Assembly: GCA_028687335.1 (NCBI GenBank)
Contig: JAQUAI010000009.1
Location: 43,298-107,297 of the forward strand
DNA from: Gallionella sp.
GTDB lineage: Bacteria > Pseudomonadota > Gammaproteobacteria > Burkholderiales > Gallionellaceae
DNA: 64,000 nt
Reading direction: 5' to 3'
This document shows positions 54,171 to 62,197 of the stretch, one piece after another. The position numbers and the translations under genes are program-made. The notes under the pieces are model-generated. The model saw nothing but the letters and a program-made list of their open reading frames with translations. It did no database searches and had not been told where the DNA came from. Each line of letters opens with the position of its first letter. The stretch's first letter is position 1.

Positions 54171-55186
54171 TGATTATCGTAATGGGACCTGAAGTTACCG
54201 ATGAACAAGTTGGTACGGTTGTAAAAAAACTTGAAACAGCAGGCTTGAAAGCCAATATCTCACGTGGCATCGAACGTACCGTCATTGGTGCTGTTGGCGA
54301 TGAGCGTAGCCTGACACCTGAAATGTTCACACCGTTACCAGGTGTGGAGTCGGCAATGCACATTGCCAAGCAGTACAAAATCGTTTCGCGCGAATCGCAC
54401 AAGCAAAACACCGTCATCGACATTGGTGGAATTGCGCTCGGCGGTAACCAAATTCAAGTTATTGCAGGCCCTTGTTCGGTTGAAACTCAAGAACAAATGG
54501 ACCTGTCTGCACAATTTGTGCACGAAGCTGGCTGCCGTCTGATGCGCGGTGGTGCATTCAAACCCCGCACCAGTCCGTATGCTTTTCAAGGACACGGAGT
54601 AGAAGGTTTGGATATGTTCCGCAAGGCTGCTGCCAAGCACAAGCTGCCTATCGTTACAGAGTTGATGGATGCACGCCAGATTGATGCTTTCCTAGAATAC
54701 GACGTGGACGTGATTCAGATCGGCACGCGTAACATGCAAAACTTCGACTTGCTGAAAGAAGTTGGGCGCATCAACAAGCCGGTCATCCTCAAACGCGGCA
54801 TGTCCGCAACCATTAGCGAATGGCTGATGGCAGCCGAGTACATTGCGGCGGGCGGCAACCACAACATCATCTTCTGCGAACGCGGTATCCGCACTTTCGA
54901 AACCTACTATCGCAACGTGCTGGATGTCACCGCTATCCCTGTACTGAAAAAAGAAACGCATCTGCCAGTGATCGTCGACCCATCCCATGCGGGGGGTAAA
55001 GCTTGGATGGTGGCGGCATTGTCGCAAGCTGCGGTTGCCGCTGGTGCGGACGGCCTACTGGTCGAAATGCACCCCAGTCCGTGCGACGCATGGTGCGATG
55101 CCGATCAAGCACTTAAGCCGGAAGAATTGAAGAAGCTCATGGGTACCTTGGGCGCAATCGCTGGGGCGATCGGGCGCACGCTGTAA
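54170..55186 (+). CDS. aroF: 3-deoxy-7-phosphoheptulonate synthase, type I-beta
   Basis: First enzyme of the shikimate pathway, condensing phosphoenolpyruvate and erythrose 4-phosphate. The 338 residues have an N-terminal ferredoxin-like regulatory domain (about 1-75) and a TIM barrel with IAGPCSVETQEQ, LMRGGAFKPRTSPYAFQG, VIQIGTRNMQNF, and VDPSHAGGK. The ferredoxin-like extension mediates allosteric feedback in the type I-beta subgroup. It lies between hisC and tyrA, so the operon encodes the entry and both terminal branches of Phe/Tyr synthesis. Confidence 0.95.
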   Translation: MIIVMGPEVTDEQVGTVVKKLETAGLKANISRGIERTVIGAVGDERSLTPEMFTPLPGVESAMHIAKQYKIVSRESHKQNTVIDIGGIALGGNQIQVIAGPCSVETQEQMDLSAQFVHEAGCRLMRGGAFKPRTSPYAFQGHGVEGLDMFRKAAAKHKLPIVTELMDARQIDAFLEYDVDVIQIGTRNMQNFDLLKEVGRINKPVILKRGMSATISEWLMAAEYIAAGGNHNIIFCERGIRTFETYYRNVLDVTAIPVLKKETHLPVIVDPSHAGGKAWMVAALSQAAVAAGADGLLVEMHPSPCDAWCDADQALKPEELKKLMGTLGAIAGAIGRTL

Positions 55187-55189
55187 GTT

Positions 55190-56059
55190 ATGCAGCCCGC
55201 CTTTCAAAAAGTCGTCATCTTCGGTGTCGGACTGATCGGCGGCTCATTTTCGCTTGCACTGCGTAAAGCGGGTGCGGTGGGCGAGGTGGTTGGTTTCGGT
55301 CGCAGCGCGGCGACGCTGAACGAAGCTAAGCAACTCGGCATTCTTGATCGCATCGGTGACGATGTCGCGCGCGAGGTATGTGATGCCGATATTGTGCTGA
55401 TCGCCACGCCAGTGGCGCAGATGGCAGATATTTTCAAACGCATTGCACCGCATCTGGGGGCCAATACTTTGGTCACCGATGGTGGCAGTACCAAAGGTGA
55501 TGTGGTGCTGGCGGCGCGCGCCAATCTGGGCAACAAGCTTGCGCAATTTATTCCGGCGCATCCTATTGCAGGCGGAGAGAAGAGTGGGGCATCCGCAGCG
55601 CTGGCTGAGCTTTATCACGGCAAGCGGGTTGTGCTTACCCCGTTGCCGGAGAACACCCAAGAGGCCGTTGCGCGTATCCGTAAAGCCTGGGAGGTGTGTG
55701 GTGCCAATGTGAGTGAGTTGACTGCGGAGCAACACGACACGGTGTTTGCGGCAGTCAGTCATTTGCCACATCTACTTTCGTTCGCCCTAGTTCACGACTT
55801 GGCCAAACGCGACAATAAAGATCAGTTGTTGTCTTTTGCTGCCAGTGGTTTCCGCGATTTCACCCGCATCGCGGCCAGTTCGCCCGAGATGTGGCGCGAC
55901 ATCTGTATGGCCAACCGCAATGCGCTGATGAGCGAGTTGCAGCAATACACCGACGAGTTGCAGGTGCTGCATCAGGCACTGGAAAACAATAACGCGGCAA
56001 AGTTGGAAGAAATATTCAGCTTGGCCCGTGAAGTGCGCAGCAATTGGCGCGCCGAATAA
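55190..56059 (+). CDS. tyrA: Prephenate dehydrogenase (monofunctional)
   Basis: Oxidises prephenate to 4-hydroxyphenylpyruvate for tyrosine. NAD-binding loop VVIFGVGLIGGSFSLALRKAG (about 7-27) and catalytic HPIAGGEKSGASAA (about 124-137) are present. At 289 residues it lacks an ACT or chorismate mutase domain. Usually aroA, cmk and rpsA follow in betaproteobacteria; here the operon order is broken by an envelope sugar cluster. Confidence 0.95.
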   Translation: MQPAFQKVVIFGVGLIGGSFSLALRKAGAVGEVVGFGRSAATLNEAKQLGILDRIGDDVAREVCDADIVLIATPVAQMADIFKRIAPHLGANTLVTDGGSTKGDVVLAARANLGNKLAQFIPAHPIAGGEKSGASAALAELYHGKRVVLTPLPENTQEAVARIRKAWEVCGANVSELTAEQHDTVFAAVSHLPHLLSFALVHDLAKRDNKDQLLSFAASGFRDFTRIAASSPEMWRDICMANRNALMSELQQYTDELQVLHQALENNNAAKLEEIFSLAREVRSNWRAE

Positions 56060-56078
56060 TCTCTACTCAAAATCCGCT

Positions 56079-56948
56079 ATGAAATCCTGCCTTGTCTGCC
56101 AACACACTTTTAACGATGCCGCGTGGAAATGTCCTTCCTGCGGTAATGATCCGGTCGAACGCGGCGGCTTTGTCTCGTTCGCGCCTGATCTAGCGGCACA
56201 AAACGATGGTTTCGATCCCGAACTGTTCAAGCGTTACTCGCAGGTTGAAGCGGGGAATTTTTGGTTTACCGCGCGCAATGCATTGTTGCAGGGGTTAATG
56301 CGGCGCTACTTTCCTAATGCGGCCAGAATCCTGGAGATCGGCTGCGGCACTGGGTTTGTGCTGGCGAATATTCGCGCCACTTATCCGGCTGCGCAGATCA
56401 ACGGCAGTGACATTTTTACCGAGGGTTTGGGTTTTGCGCAGCAGCGCGTGCCTTCGGCGACCTTGTTTCAAATGGATGCAACTGCGATTCCTTTCCGCGA
56501 GGAATTTGATCTGATCGGCGCATTCGACGTGCTGGAACACATCGAGGATGATGCCGCTGCGCTGTCGCAAATTCACGCGGCTTGCAAAGCGGGTGGTGGG
56601 GTGATTTTTACCGTACCCCAACATCCTTCGCTGTGGAGTCGCATGGATGAATATGCCCATCACAAACGGCGCTACACCCGCGCTGAGCTGTTGGAAAAAA
56701 TGCAACACGCCGGATTCCGGGTGCGTTATGCGACTTCTTTCGTCTCCCTATTGTTGCCCGTCATGTGGTTATCGCGCGTATTGCAGCGCAATGCGCCGCC
56801 AGTGGAAGACGGCATGGATCCCGGCCTGAAAATTCATCCCGTGGTTAACGCGATATTCGGCGCGGTTATGGCGGTGGAAAGAGTGCTACTGGCACTCGGC
56901 ATCACCTTCCCGCTGGGGGGCTCCTTGCTGGTGGTGGCCAATAAATGA
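56079..56948 (+). CDS. Zinc-ribbon class I SAM-dependent methyltransferase
   Basis: A 289-residue protein starting with a zinc-ribbon CxxC pair (CLVCQHTFNDAAWKCPSCG), then a class I methyltransferase (ARILEIGCGTGFVLANIRAT, then FDLIGAFDVLEHIEDDAAAL) and a C-terminal hydrophobic stretch (SLLLPVMWLSRVL, then AVERVLLALGITFPLGG) suggesting membrane association. The start at 56079 avoids overlap with tyrA. It overlaps the glycosyltransferase by 4 bases, so the modified product may be a lipid-linked sugar. Confidence 0.85.
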   Translation: MKSCLVCQHTFNDAAWKCPSCGNDPVERGGFVSFAPDLAAQNDGFDPELFKRYSQVEAGNFWFTARNALLQGLMRRYFPNAARILEIGCGTGFVLANIRATYPAAQINGSDIFTEGLGFAQQRVPSATLFQMDATAIPFREEFDLIGAFDVLEHIEDDAAALSQIHAACKAGGGVIFTVPQHPSLWSRMDEYAHHKRRYTRAELLEKMQHAGFRVRYATSFVSLLLPVMWLSRVLQRNAPPVEDGMDPGLKIHPVVNAIFGAVMAVERVLLALGITFPLGGSLLVVANK

Positions 56949-58579
56949 TTCAAAGTCGCATTCTCGTGTTGCTGCTGGCACTGGCCGTTATCTGGTTTGC
57001 CAATCTGGAATATCGCACGCTCATCAAGCCTGACGAAGGGCGATATGCTGAAATTCCGCGCGAGATGGTGGTGAGCGGCGACTGGGTCACTCCGCGCCTG
57101 AATGAACTCAAGTATTTCGAAAAACCCCCGCTGCAATACTGGGCTACCGCGACGGCTTATACCGTGTTCGGCGAACATCAATGGACATCGCGTCTATGGA
57201 CGGCGCTCACCGGATTTGCCGGAATTTTGCTGATCTGGTTTGTCGGCATGCACTTGTACGGACGCGAAGCGGCGGGGTATGCCGCATTGTTGCTGTCCAG
57301 CAGCTTGCTTTACGTGTTGATGGGACACATCAACACGTTGGACATGGGCGTAACCTTTTTTATGACGCTAGGCATAGTCGGACTGATGCTCGGGCAAGCG
57401 CAAAGCGAAGAGAGAAAACAGCGCAACTGGATGTTACTGGCGTGGCTTGGGCTTGCGCTAGCCGTGCTGAGTAAAGGTTTGATGGGCTTGGTGTTGCCGG
57501 GTACCGCGCTGTTTATCTATTGTTTGGTGCAGCGCGACTTTAGTGTATTGAAACGGATGCATTGGCTAGCGGGCATGGGCGTGTTCTTAGTGGTTACCGT
57601 GCCGTGGTTTGTGCTGGTGATGAAAGCGAATCCTGAGTTTTTCGAGCGCTTTTTCATCTACGAACACTACACACGCTTTACCACCAAAAACCTTGGGCGT
57701 TACCAGCCTTGGTATTACTTTGTTCCGATTTTGTTGGCGGGAGCTTTGCCGTGGACGGTGCTGATGTTCGACACGATGTGGCGTACTTTGCGCAGTAGCT
57801 GGAGTCCGCAGCCGGTTTTCAATAGCCGTCGTTTCCTGCTGATTTGGGCGATATTTATTTACGTCTTCTTCTCCATCTCCGGCTCCAAGCTGCCGTCTTA
57901 CCTGTTGCCTATGTTCCCCGCGTTAGCCCTGCTGATGGGTAAGCGCATTGCCGAAATGCGCGCGCAGACTTTGTTTTGGCAAGTGTCTCCAGTGTTGCTG
58001 GTCGGCGTATTCTGGCTGGTGCTGGGCTGGAACGTGGGCAGCTTTGCGGATACGCCCAACCAAATGGAACTGTATCCCAACTATGCCCCTTGGTTAGCCA
58101 TGGCGGGAGTGGTTTCGCTATGCGGTACGCTGCTGGGAATGTGGCTACTTTGGGGCGAGCGCAAATCGCTGGCCGTGTTGACGCTGGCGTTGAGCTCGCT
58201 GGTTTCGGCACAGATTGGCTTGTCCGGCTACGAAACCGTGGCGCGCGAACGTTCCGCCAAACATATCGCCGAAGCGATACGCGCCGAAGTCAAACCGGCT
58301 ATCCCGTTTTACTCGGTGCTGACCTATGAGCAAACCCTGCCGTTTTATCTCGAAAAGACTTTCACACTAGTGCAATATCAGGATGAAATGGCATACGGCA
58401 TTAAGCAAGAGCCGCAGCGTTACATTCCAACCTTGGCCGAATTTACCTCGGTATGGCAGTCTCAGCCGCAGGCACTGGCAATCATGCCAACCTATGCTTA
58501 TCCCGAAATACAACAACTGGGCATACCGATGCAAATCATCTTCGAAGATACCCAACACATCGTGGTGAAAAAACCGTGA
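56945..58579 (+). CDS. ArnT-like GT39 glycosyltransferase
   Basis: A 544-residue membrane protein with about 12 hydrophobic segments and the GT39/PMT signature near the N-terminus: KPDEGRYAEIPREM (catalytic-type acidic residues), then YFEKPPLQYWATA. ArnT moves 4-amino-4-deoxy-L-arabinose from an undecaprenyl carrier to lipid A; the flanking ArnB-like aminotransferase and SMR transporter fit a related sugar. Lipid A as acceptor is inferred. ATGA overlap with the methyltransferase and GTGA overlap with the next gene. Confidence 0.93.
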   Translation: MIQSRILVLLLALAVIWFANLEYRTLIKPDEGRYAEIPREMVVSGDWVTPRLNELKYFEKPPLQYWATATAYTVFGEHQWTSRLWTALTGFAGILLIWFVGMHLYGREAAGYAALLLSSSLLYVLMGHINTLDMGVTFFMTLGIVGLMLGQAQSEERKQRNWMLLAWLGLALAVLSKGLMGLVLPGTALFIYCLVQRDFSVLKRMHWLAGMGVFLVVTVPWFVLVMKANPEFFERFFIYEHYTRFTTKNLGRYQPWYYFVPILLAGALPWTVLMFDTMWRTLRSSWSPQPVFNSRRFLLIWAIFIYVFFSISGSKLPSYLLPMFPALALLMGKRIAEMRAQTLFWQVSPVLLVGVFWLVLGWNVGSFADTPNQMELYPNYAPWLAMAGVVSLCGTLLGMWLLWGERKSLAVLTLALSSLVSAQIGLSGYETVARERSAKHIAEAIRAEVKPAIPFYSVLTYEQTLPFYLEKTFTLVQYQDEMAYGIKQEPQRYIPTLAEFTSVWQSQPQALAIMPTYAYPEIQQLGIPMQIIFEDTQHIVVKKP

Positions 58580-58947
58580 GTATCGTCAGCCTTACCCTCA
58601 TCGTCGTCGGCGTGATGTTTAACGTCGCTGCGCAACTGCTCATCAAAGCAGGAACCAACGCGGTAGGATATTTCGAATACAGCCGCGAAAACATCATTCC
58701 CATCGGCTGGAAACTGGCGACCGAGCCGCACATCATCGGAGCGATGGGTTGCTATGTGTTTGGCGTAGTGATCTGGATACTGGCGCTGTCACGCGTGCAA
58801 GTCAGCATTGCCTATCCGCTGTTGTCACTGGGTTATGTCGTCAATGCGGTGGCCGCTTGGTGGCTATTTAACGAAGCCTTCAATCCGGCCAAAGTGGTTG
58901 GGATGGGAGTCATCATTCTCGGTGTAGTGATCATTTCGCGGGCTTAA
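58576..58947 (+). CDS. EamA/SMR-type small membrane transporter (ArnE/ArnF-like)
   Basis: A 123-residue four-helix transporter (about 3-23, 55-74 region, 80-98, 103-122). ArnE/F flip undecaprenyl-phosphate-L-Ara4N across the inner membrane; the motif VAAWWLFNEAFNPAKVVGMGVIILGV is family-typical. I start it at a GTG (58576) overlapping the preceding stop as GTGA; the ATG-initiated frame at 58453 is inside the glycosyltransferase. A single protein where ArnE and ArnF would be a pair. Confidence 0.85.
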   Translation: MSIVSLTLIVVGVMFNVAAQLLIKAGTNAVGYFEYSRENIIPIGWKLATEPHIIGAMGCYVFGVVIWILALSRVQVSIAYPLLSLGYVVNAVAAWWLFNEAFNPAKVVGMGVIILGVVIISRA

Positions 58948-58956
58948 ACCTCCGCT

Positions 58957-59082
58957 GTCCACGAAATACACGAAAAGGCACGAACAAGGCATAAGCCCTC
59001 ATCAAGACGATTCGCAACGTAGTATCGCGACAAGATTTGGATTGATAGAAGTCCCCTTATGTTTTTCGTGTCTGTTTGTAGG
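58957..59082. repeat. CACGAAA inverted repeat, copy 3
   Basis: Left arm GTCCACGAAATACACGAAAA plus GGCACGAA, right arm GTTTTTCGTGTC and TGTTTG, around a 76-base centre. Right arm is eroded compared with copy 2. It occupies the 167-base gap between the SMR and aminotransferase genes. Confidence 0.78.
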
Positions 59083-59114
59083 CAAAACGTTTCTGAATTT
59101 TTAGGGCTATACAC

Positions 59115-60233
59115 ATGAACGCATTTCTCCCTTTCTCCAAACCCACCATCGACGAAGCAACCATTGCCGAAGTCGGCAATGTGCTGCGCTCCGGCTGGAT
59201 TACCAGCGGCCCGAAAGTGCTCCAGTTTGAAAAATTGCTTTCCGAATATTTCGGTGGCCGCCCTGTACGCACTTTCAACTCGGGCACTTGCACGATGGAA
59301 ATCGCCTTGCGTATTGCCGGTATCGGAGCAGGGGACGAAGTCATCACCACACCAATCTCTTGGCCAGCCACGGCGAATGTCATTCTGCAAGTCGGAGCGA
59401 CACCCGTGTTCGCCGATATTGATCCGCTGACCCGCAACATCGACCTCGACAAACTTGAAGCCGCTATCACCCCCCGAACCAAGGCCATCATTCCCGTCTA
59501 TCTGGCAGGCAAGCCGCTGGATATGGATAAGTTTTATGCCATCGCAACAAAACACAAACTGCGCGTGATCGAAGATGCTGCACAAGCCATCGGTTCGACC
59601 TGGAAAGGTAAACGCATCGGCGCATTCGGTGATTTCGTTTCATTTAGTTTTCAGGCCAACAAAAACATCACCACCTCCGAAGGTGGCTGTCTGGTGATGA
59701 ATAACGATGATGAAGTGCGGCTGGCGGAAAAATACCGTCTACAAGGTGTCACGCGCAGCGGCTGGGACGGTATCGAGGTAGATGTACTCGGCGGCAAATT
59801 CAATATGACCGACATCGCTGCTACCATCGGCCTAGGACAATTTGCACAGATCGAACACATCACCGCACATCGTCGTCAGCTCGCACAACACTACTTTGCC
59901 AGCTTCGGCGCTGATTTTGAAACGCAAACGGGCGCGCAGTTACCGCCGCCGGAATTTGCCGAAACCAACTGGCATCTGTTCCAACTCGTCCTGCCAGAGC
60001 GCATCAGCCGTGCCGAATTCATGGCCAAGATGAAAGACCGCAACATCGGTGTCGGCTACCACTACGCGCCCATTCACCTGTTCAAGCTATACCGCGCACT
60101 GGGCTTCAAAGAAGGCATGTTCCCTATCGCTGAACACGTCGGCAAACAAATCGTCTCCCTGCCGATGTTCTATGCCATGAACGAAGCCGATGTGGAACGC
60201 ACCGTCAAAGCGGTGCGCGAAGTGCTGGCTTAG
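59115..60233 (+). CDS. DegT/DnrJ/EryC1-family sugar aminotransferase (ArnB-like)
   Basis: A 372-residue PLP enzyme transferring an amino group to a nucleotide keto-sugar. SGTCTMEIALRIAGIGAGDEV, TPISWPATANVILQVGATPVF, EDAAQAIGSTWKGKRIGAFGD and the PLP lysine in SFQANKNITTSEGG are the family landmarks; closest to ArnB/PseC-type. Separated from the SMR gene by the CACGAAA repeat, but same strand and pathway logic. Confidence 0.92.
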   Translation: MNAFLPFSKPTIDEATIAEVGNVLRSGWITSGPKVLQFEKLLSEYFGGRPVRTFNSGTCTMEIALRIAGIGAGDEVITTPISWPATANVILQVGATPVFADIDPLTRNIDLDKLEAAITPRTKAIIPVYLAGKPLDMDKFYAIATKHKLRVIEDAAQAIGSTWKGKRIGAFGDFVSFSFQANKNITTSEGGCLVMNNDDEVRLAEKYRLQGVTRSGWDGIEVDVLGGKFNMTDIAATIGLGQFAQIEHITAHRRQLAQHYFASFGADFETQTGAQLPPPEFAETNWHLFQLVLPERISRAEFMAKMKDRNIGVGYHYAPIHLFKLYRALGFKEGMFPIAEHVGKQIVSLPMFYAMNEADVERTVKAVREVLA

Positions 60234-60372
60234 CCTATTTTGCATACGCTGCATTTTGAGAATGCGAGTGTCTTGCTAAGGTAAATCGGTCTGTATTTGA
60301 GTCACAATCACGCAAACACATAAATAACCGGGTGCAAGCTGCCCGATATAAAGTAGTTAGGCGGAGAGTAGT

Positions 60373-61995
60373 GTGGCAAACCTATCAATACGAACCAAAG
60401 TTTTTATTTGGTTGAGCCTGTTTTTGGCGATTAGTGATGCGCTGTTTGTTTGGATCAACTATCGGGCTGAACAAACACGCTTTCAAAATCATCTGGAGCA
60501 GCGTGCTCAATATCTGCAAGACTTATTCACTGTCGAACTGGGAAATACCTCGCTGCGTATGCAGCAGATGGCAACTTTTATCGCCTCCATGCCTGAAGTT
60601 CAACAGGCTTTCTATCAGGGGCGCGTTGCGGTCGAGTCAGAGGGGGGCGGAGCGGGCGGTGCGCGAGCCAGTCAAGCACGAGCCCACCTGCTACAACTGA
60701 TAAATGCGCCATGGCAAGAGTTGCGCGATCATTTCGACACGCGTCAGCTTCACTTTCAATTCGGTTCCAATGCGACCTCATTTTTGCGCGTACATGCGAC
60801 AGATCGTTTTGGCGACAAACTGGAGGGGGTGCGTCATACCATTTTTGATGCCATACGCGACCAAGGTGCAACCGCAGGCTTCGAGTGCGGCAAGGTTATT
60901 TGTGGTATTCGTGGTGTGGCTCCGGTATTTCATAGCCAAACTGGTGGCATCAATCATGACTTTATCGGCGTGATTGAAGCGGGAACTTCATTTCGCAGCT
61001 TGCTTGAGTTGATTGAAAAACCAAGCCAAGCCAAATTTGCAGTGCTGCTCTCAATGTCACATCTCTCCCAAATTTACTTTCCAGATCGATTGGTGGCGCT
61101 CGCAAAAGACAATCCACCAATTAATGGAAATATGATTGAGTCTACTGCTCATGCCGAGGTTCGTGATCTTCTTACGACCTCGCAAATCGATGAGCTGGTT
61201 AAACATTCCGGCACGATATGGATAAAAGTCGGTGAGCGCCATATGGCTTTTACCGCATTCCCTTTACGTGACTACTTGGGCGAGCGTGACCTTCATAGAG
61301 AGCCGGTTGGCACCGTGCTGGCATGGATGGATGTTGAAGATGACATCAAACAACTCCGGCGCGACTTGGCGATTAACATTGCCTACGCACTGGCCGCTTT
61401 TTTTATCATCGAAACGCTGCTGTTTTTTGCATTACGCAAAGCGACATTCAGCATGGAAAAAATGATCTCGACGCAGACGGCAGTATTGCGCGAAATGGCG
61501 GTTCACGATGAGTTGACTGGCTTGTACAACCGTCACTACCTAGGCGAATTTTTGGAAAAGGAATATGCCATCGCTAGTCGCCATGAGCGAACTTTTAGTG
61601 TCGCCATCATGGATTTGGACCATTTTAAAAACATCAATGACGAACACGGACATCTGTTCGGAGACCAAGTGCTTGCTGAAACCGCCAACCTCATCATGAG
61701 CCGATTAAGGGCATCTGATCTGGCTTTCCGTTTTGGCGGTGAAGAGTTTCTTCTGGTGTTTGCGGACACGCATATCCATGAGGCAGGGATTATTTGCGAA
61801 TCCTTGCGCCAGCAACTTGAGTCGCAAGTGATCGGCGGTTTGGCGAGGGGGAAAGTCACCGCCAGTTTTGGTGTTACTCAAATGGCAAATAAAGCCGAGC
61901 CGCTGGATACGCTCTTGGGACGTGCTGACCTTGCGCTGTATCAAGCGAAAAACAACGGGCGCAACAGAGTAGAGCAAGTGTTACTGACAAGCTGA
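60373..61995 (+). CDS. Membrane diguanylate cyclase with periplasmic sensor
   Basis: A 540-residue protein with two transmembrane segments (about 10-28 and 335-352) enclosing a periplasmic double-CACHE-like sensor (about 30-330), then a GGDEF domain (about 375-535). The active-site motif is GGEEF (455-459) in RFGGEEFLLVF and the RxxD inhibitory site is intact (RASD, five residues upstream), so c-di-GMP synthesis with feedback is expected. A Gly/Ser/Ala-rich loop, SEGGGAGGARAS, lies near residue 90 of the sensor. No EAL domain. It stands alone. Confidence 0.93.
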   Translation: MANLSIRTKVFIWLSLFLAISDALFVWINYRAEQTRFQNHLEQRAQYLQDLFTVELGNTSLRMQQMATFIASMPEVQQAFYQGRVAVESEGGGAGGARASQARAHLLQLINAPWQELRDHFDTRQLHFQFGSNATSFLRVHATDRFGDKLEGVRHTIFDAIRDQGATAGFECGKVICGIRGVAPVFHSQTGGINHDFIGVIEAGTSFRSLLELIEKPSQAKFAVLLSMSHLSQIYFPDRLVALAKDNPPINGNMIESTAHAEVRDLLTTSQIDELVKHSGTIWIKVGERHMAFTAFPLRDYLGERDLHREPVGTVLAWMDVEDDIKQLRRDLAINIAYALAAFFIIETLLFFALRKATFSMEKMISTQTAVLREMAVHDELTGLYNRHYLGEFLEKEYAIASRHERTFSVAIMDLDHFKNINDEHGHLFGDQVLAETANLIMSRLRASDLAFRFGGEEFLLVFADTHIHEAGIICESLRQQLESQVIGGLARGKVTASFGVTQMANKAEPLDTLLGRADLALYQAKNNGRNRVEQVLLTS

Positions 61996-62197
61996 CATCG
62001 CACCATTCGTACTTTAGGTTACTTGGGAGGCGTTAAAACACAGCTTGGCCGCATCAACTATCTATCTCTGTCTCGTGAAATAGCCAGCTTTTCCCTTCTT
62101 ATTCCCCTGATCGCTGGATTTTCATACTGCTATCTTGGCAGCATGAAAAATCGGTTCGATTCGAAACCGGCGATGCAAGTAATCAAGGGGAAATACC
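61996..62197. other. Leader region of the coiled-coil gene
   Basis: A 202-base intergenic stretch with no convincing gene. It contains a strong inverted repeat TTTTCATACTGC/GCAGCATGAAAA (62119-62149, loop TATCTTG) 49 bases upstream of the ATG. AAGGGGAA precedes the ATG at 62198 as a ribosome-binding site. Confidence 0.6.
62119..62149 (+). promoter_or_regulatory. 12-bp inverted repeat upstream of the coiled-coil gene
   Basis: TTTTCATACTGC and GCAGCATGAAAA differ from perfect mirror at one pair. It could be an operator or an RNA hairpin in the leader. No recogniser identified. Confidence 0.45.
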
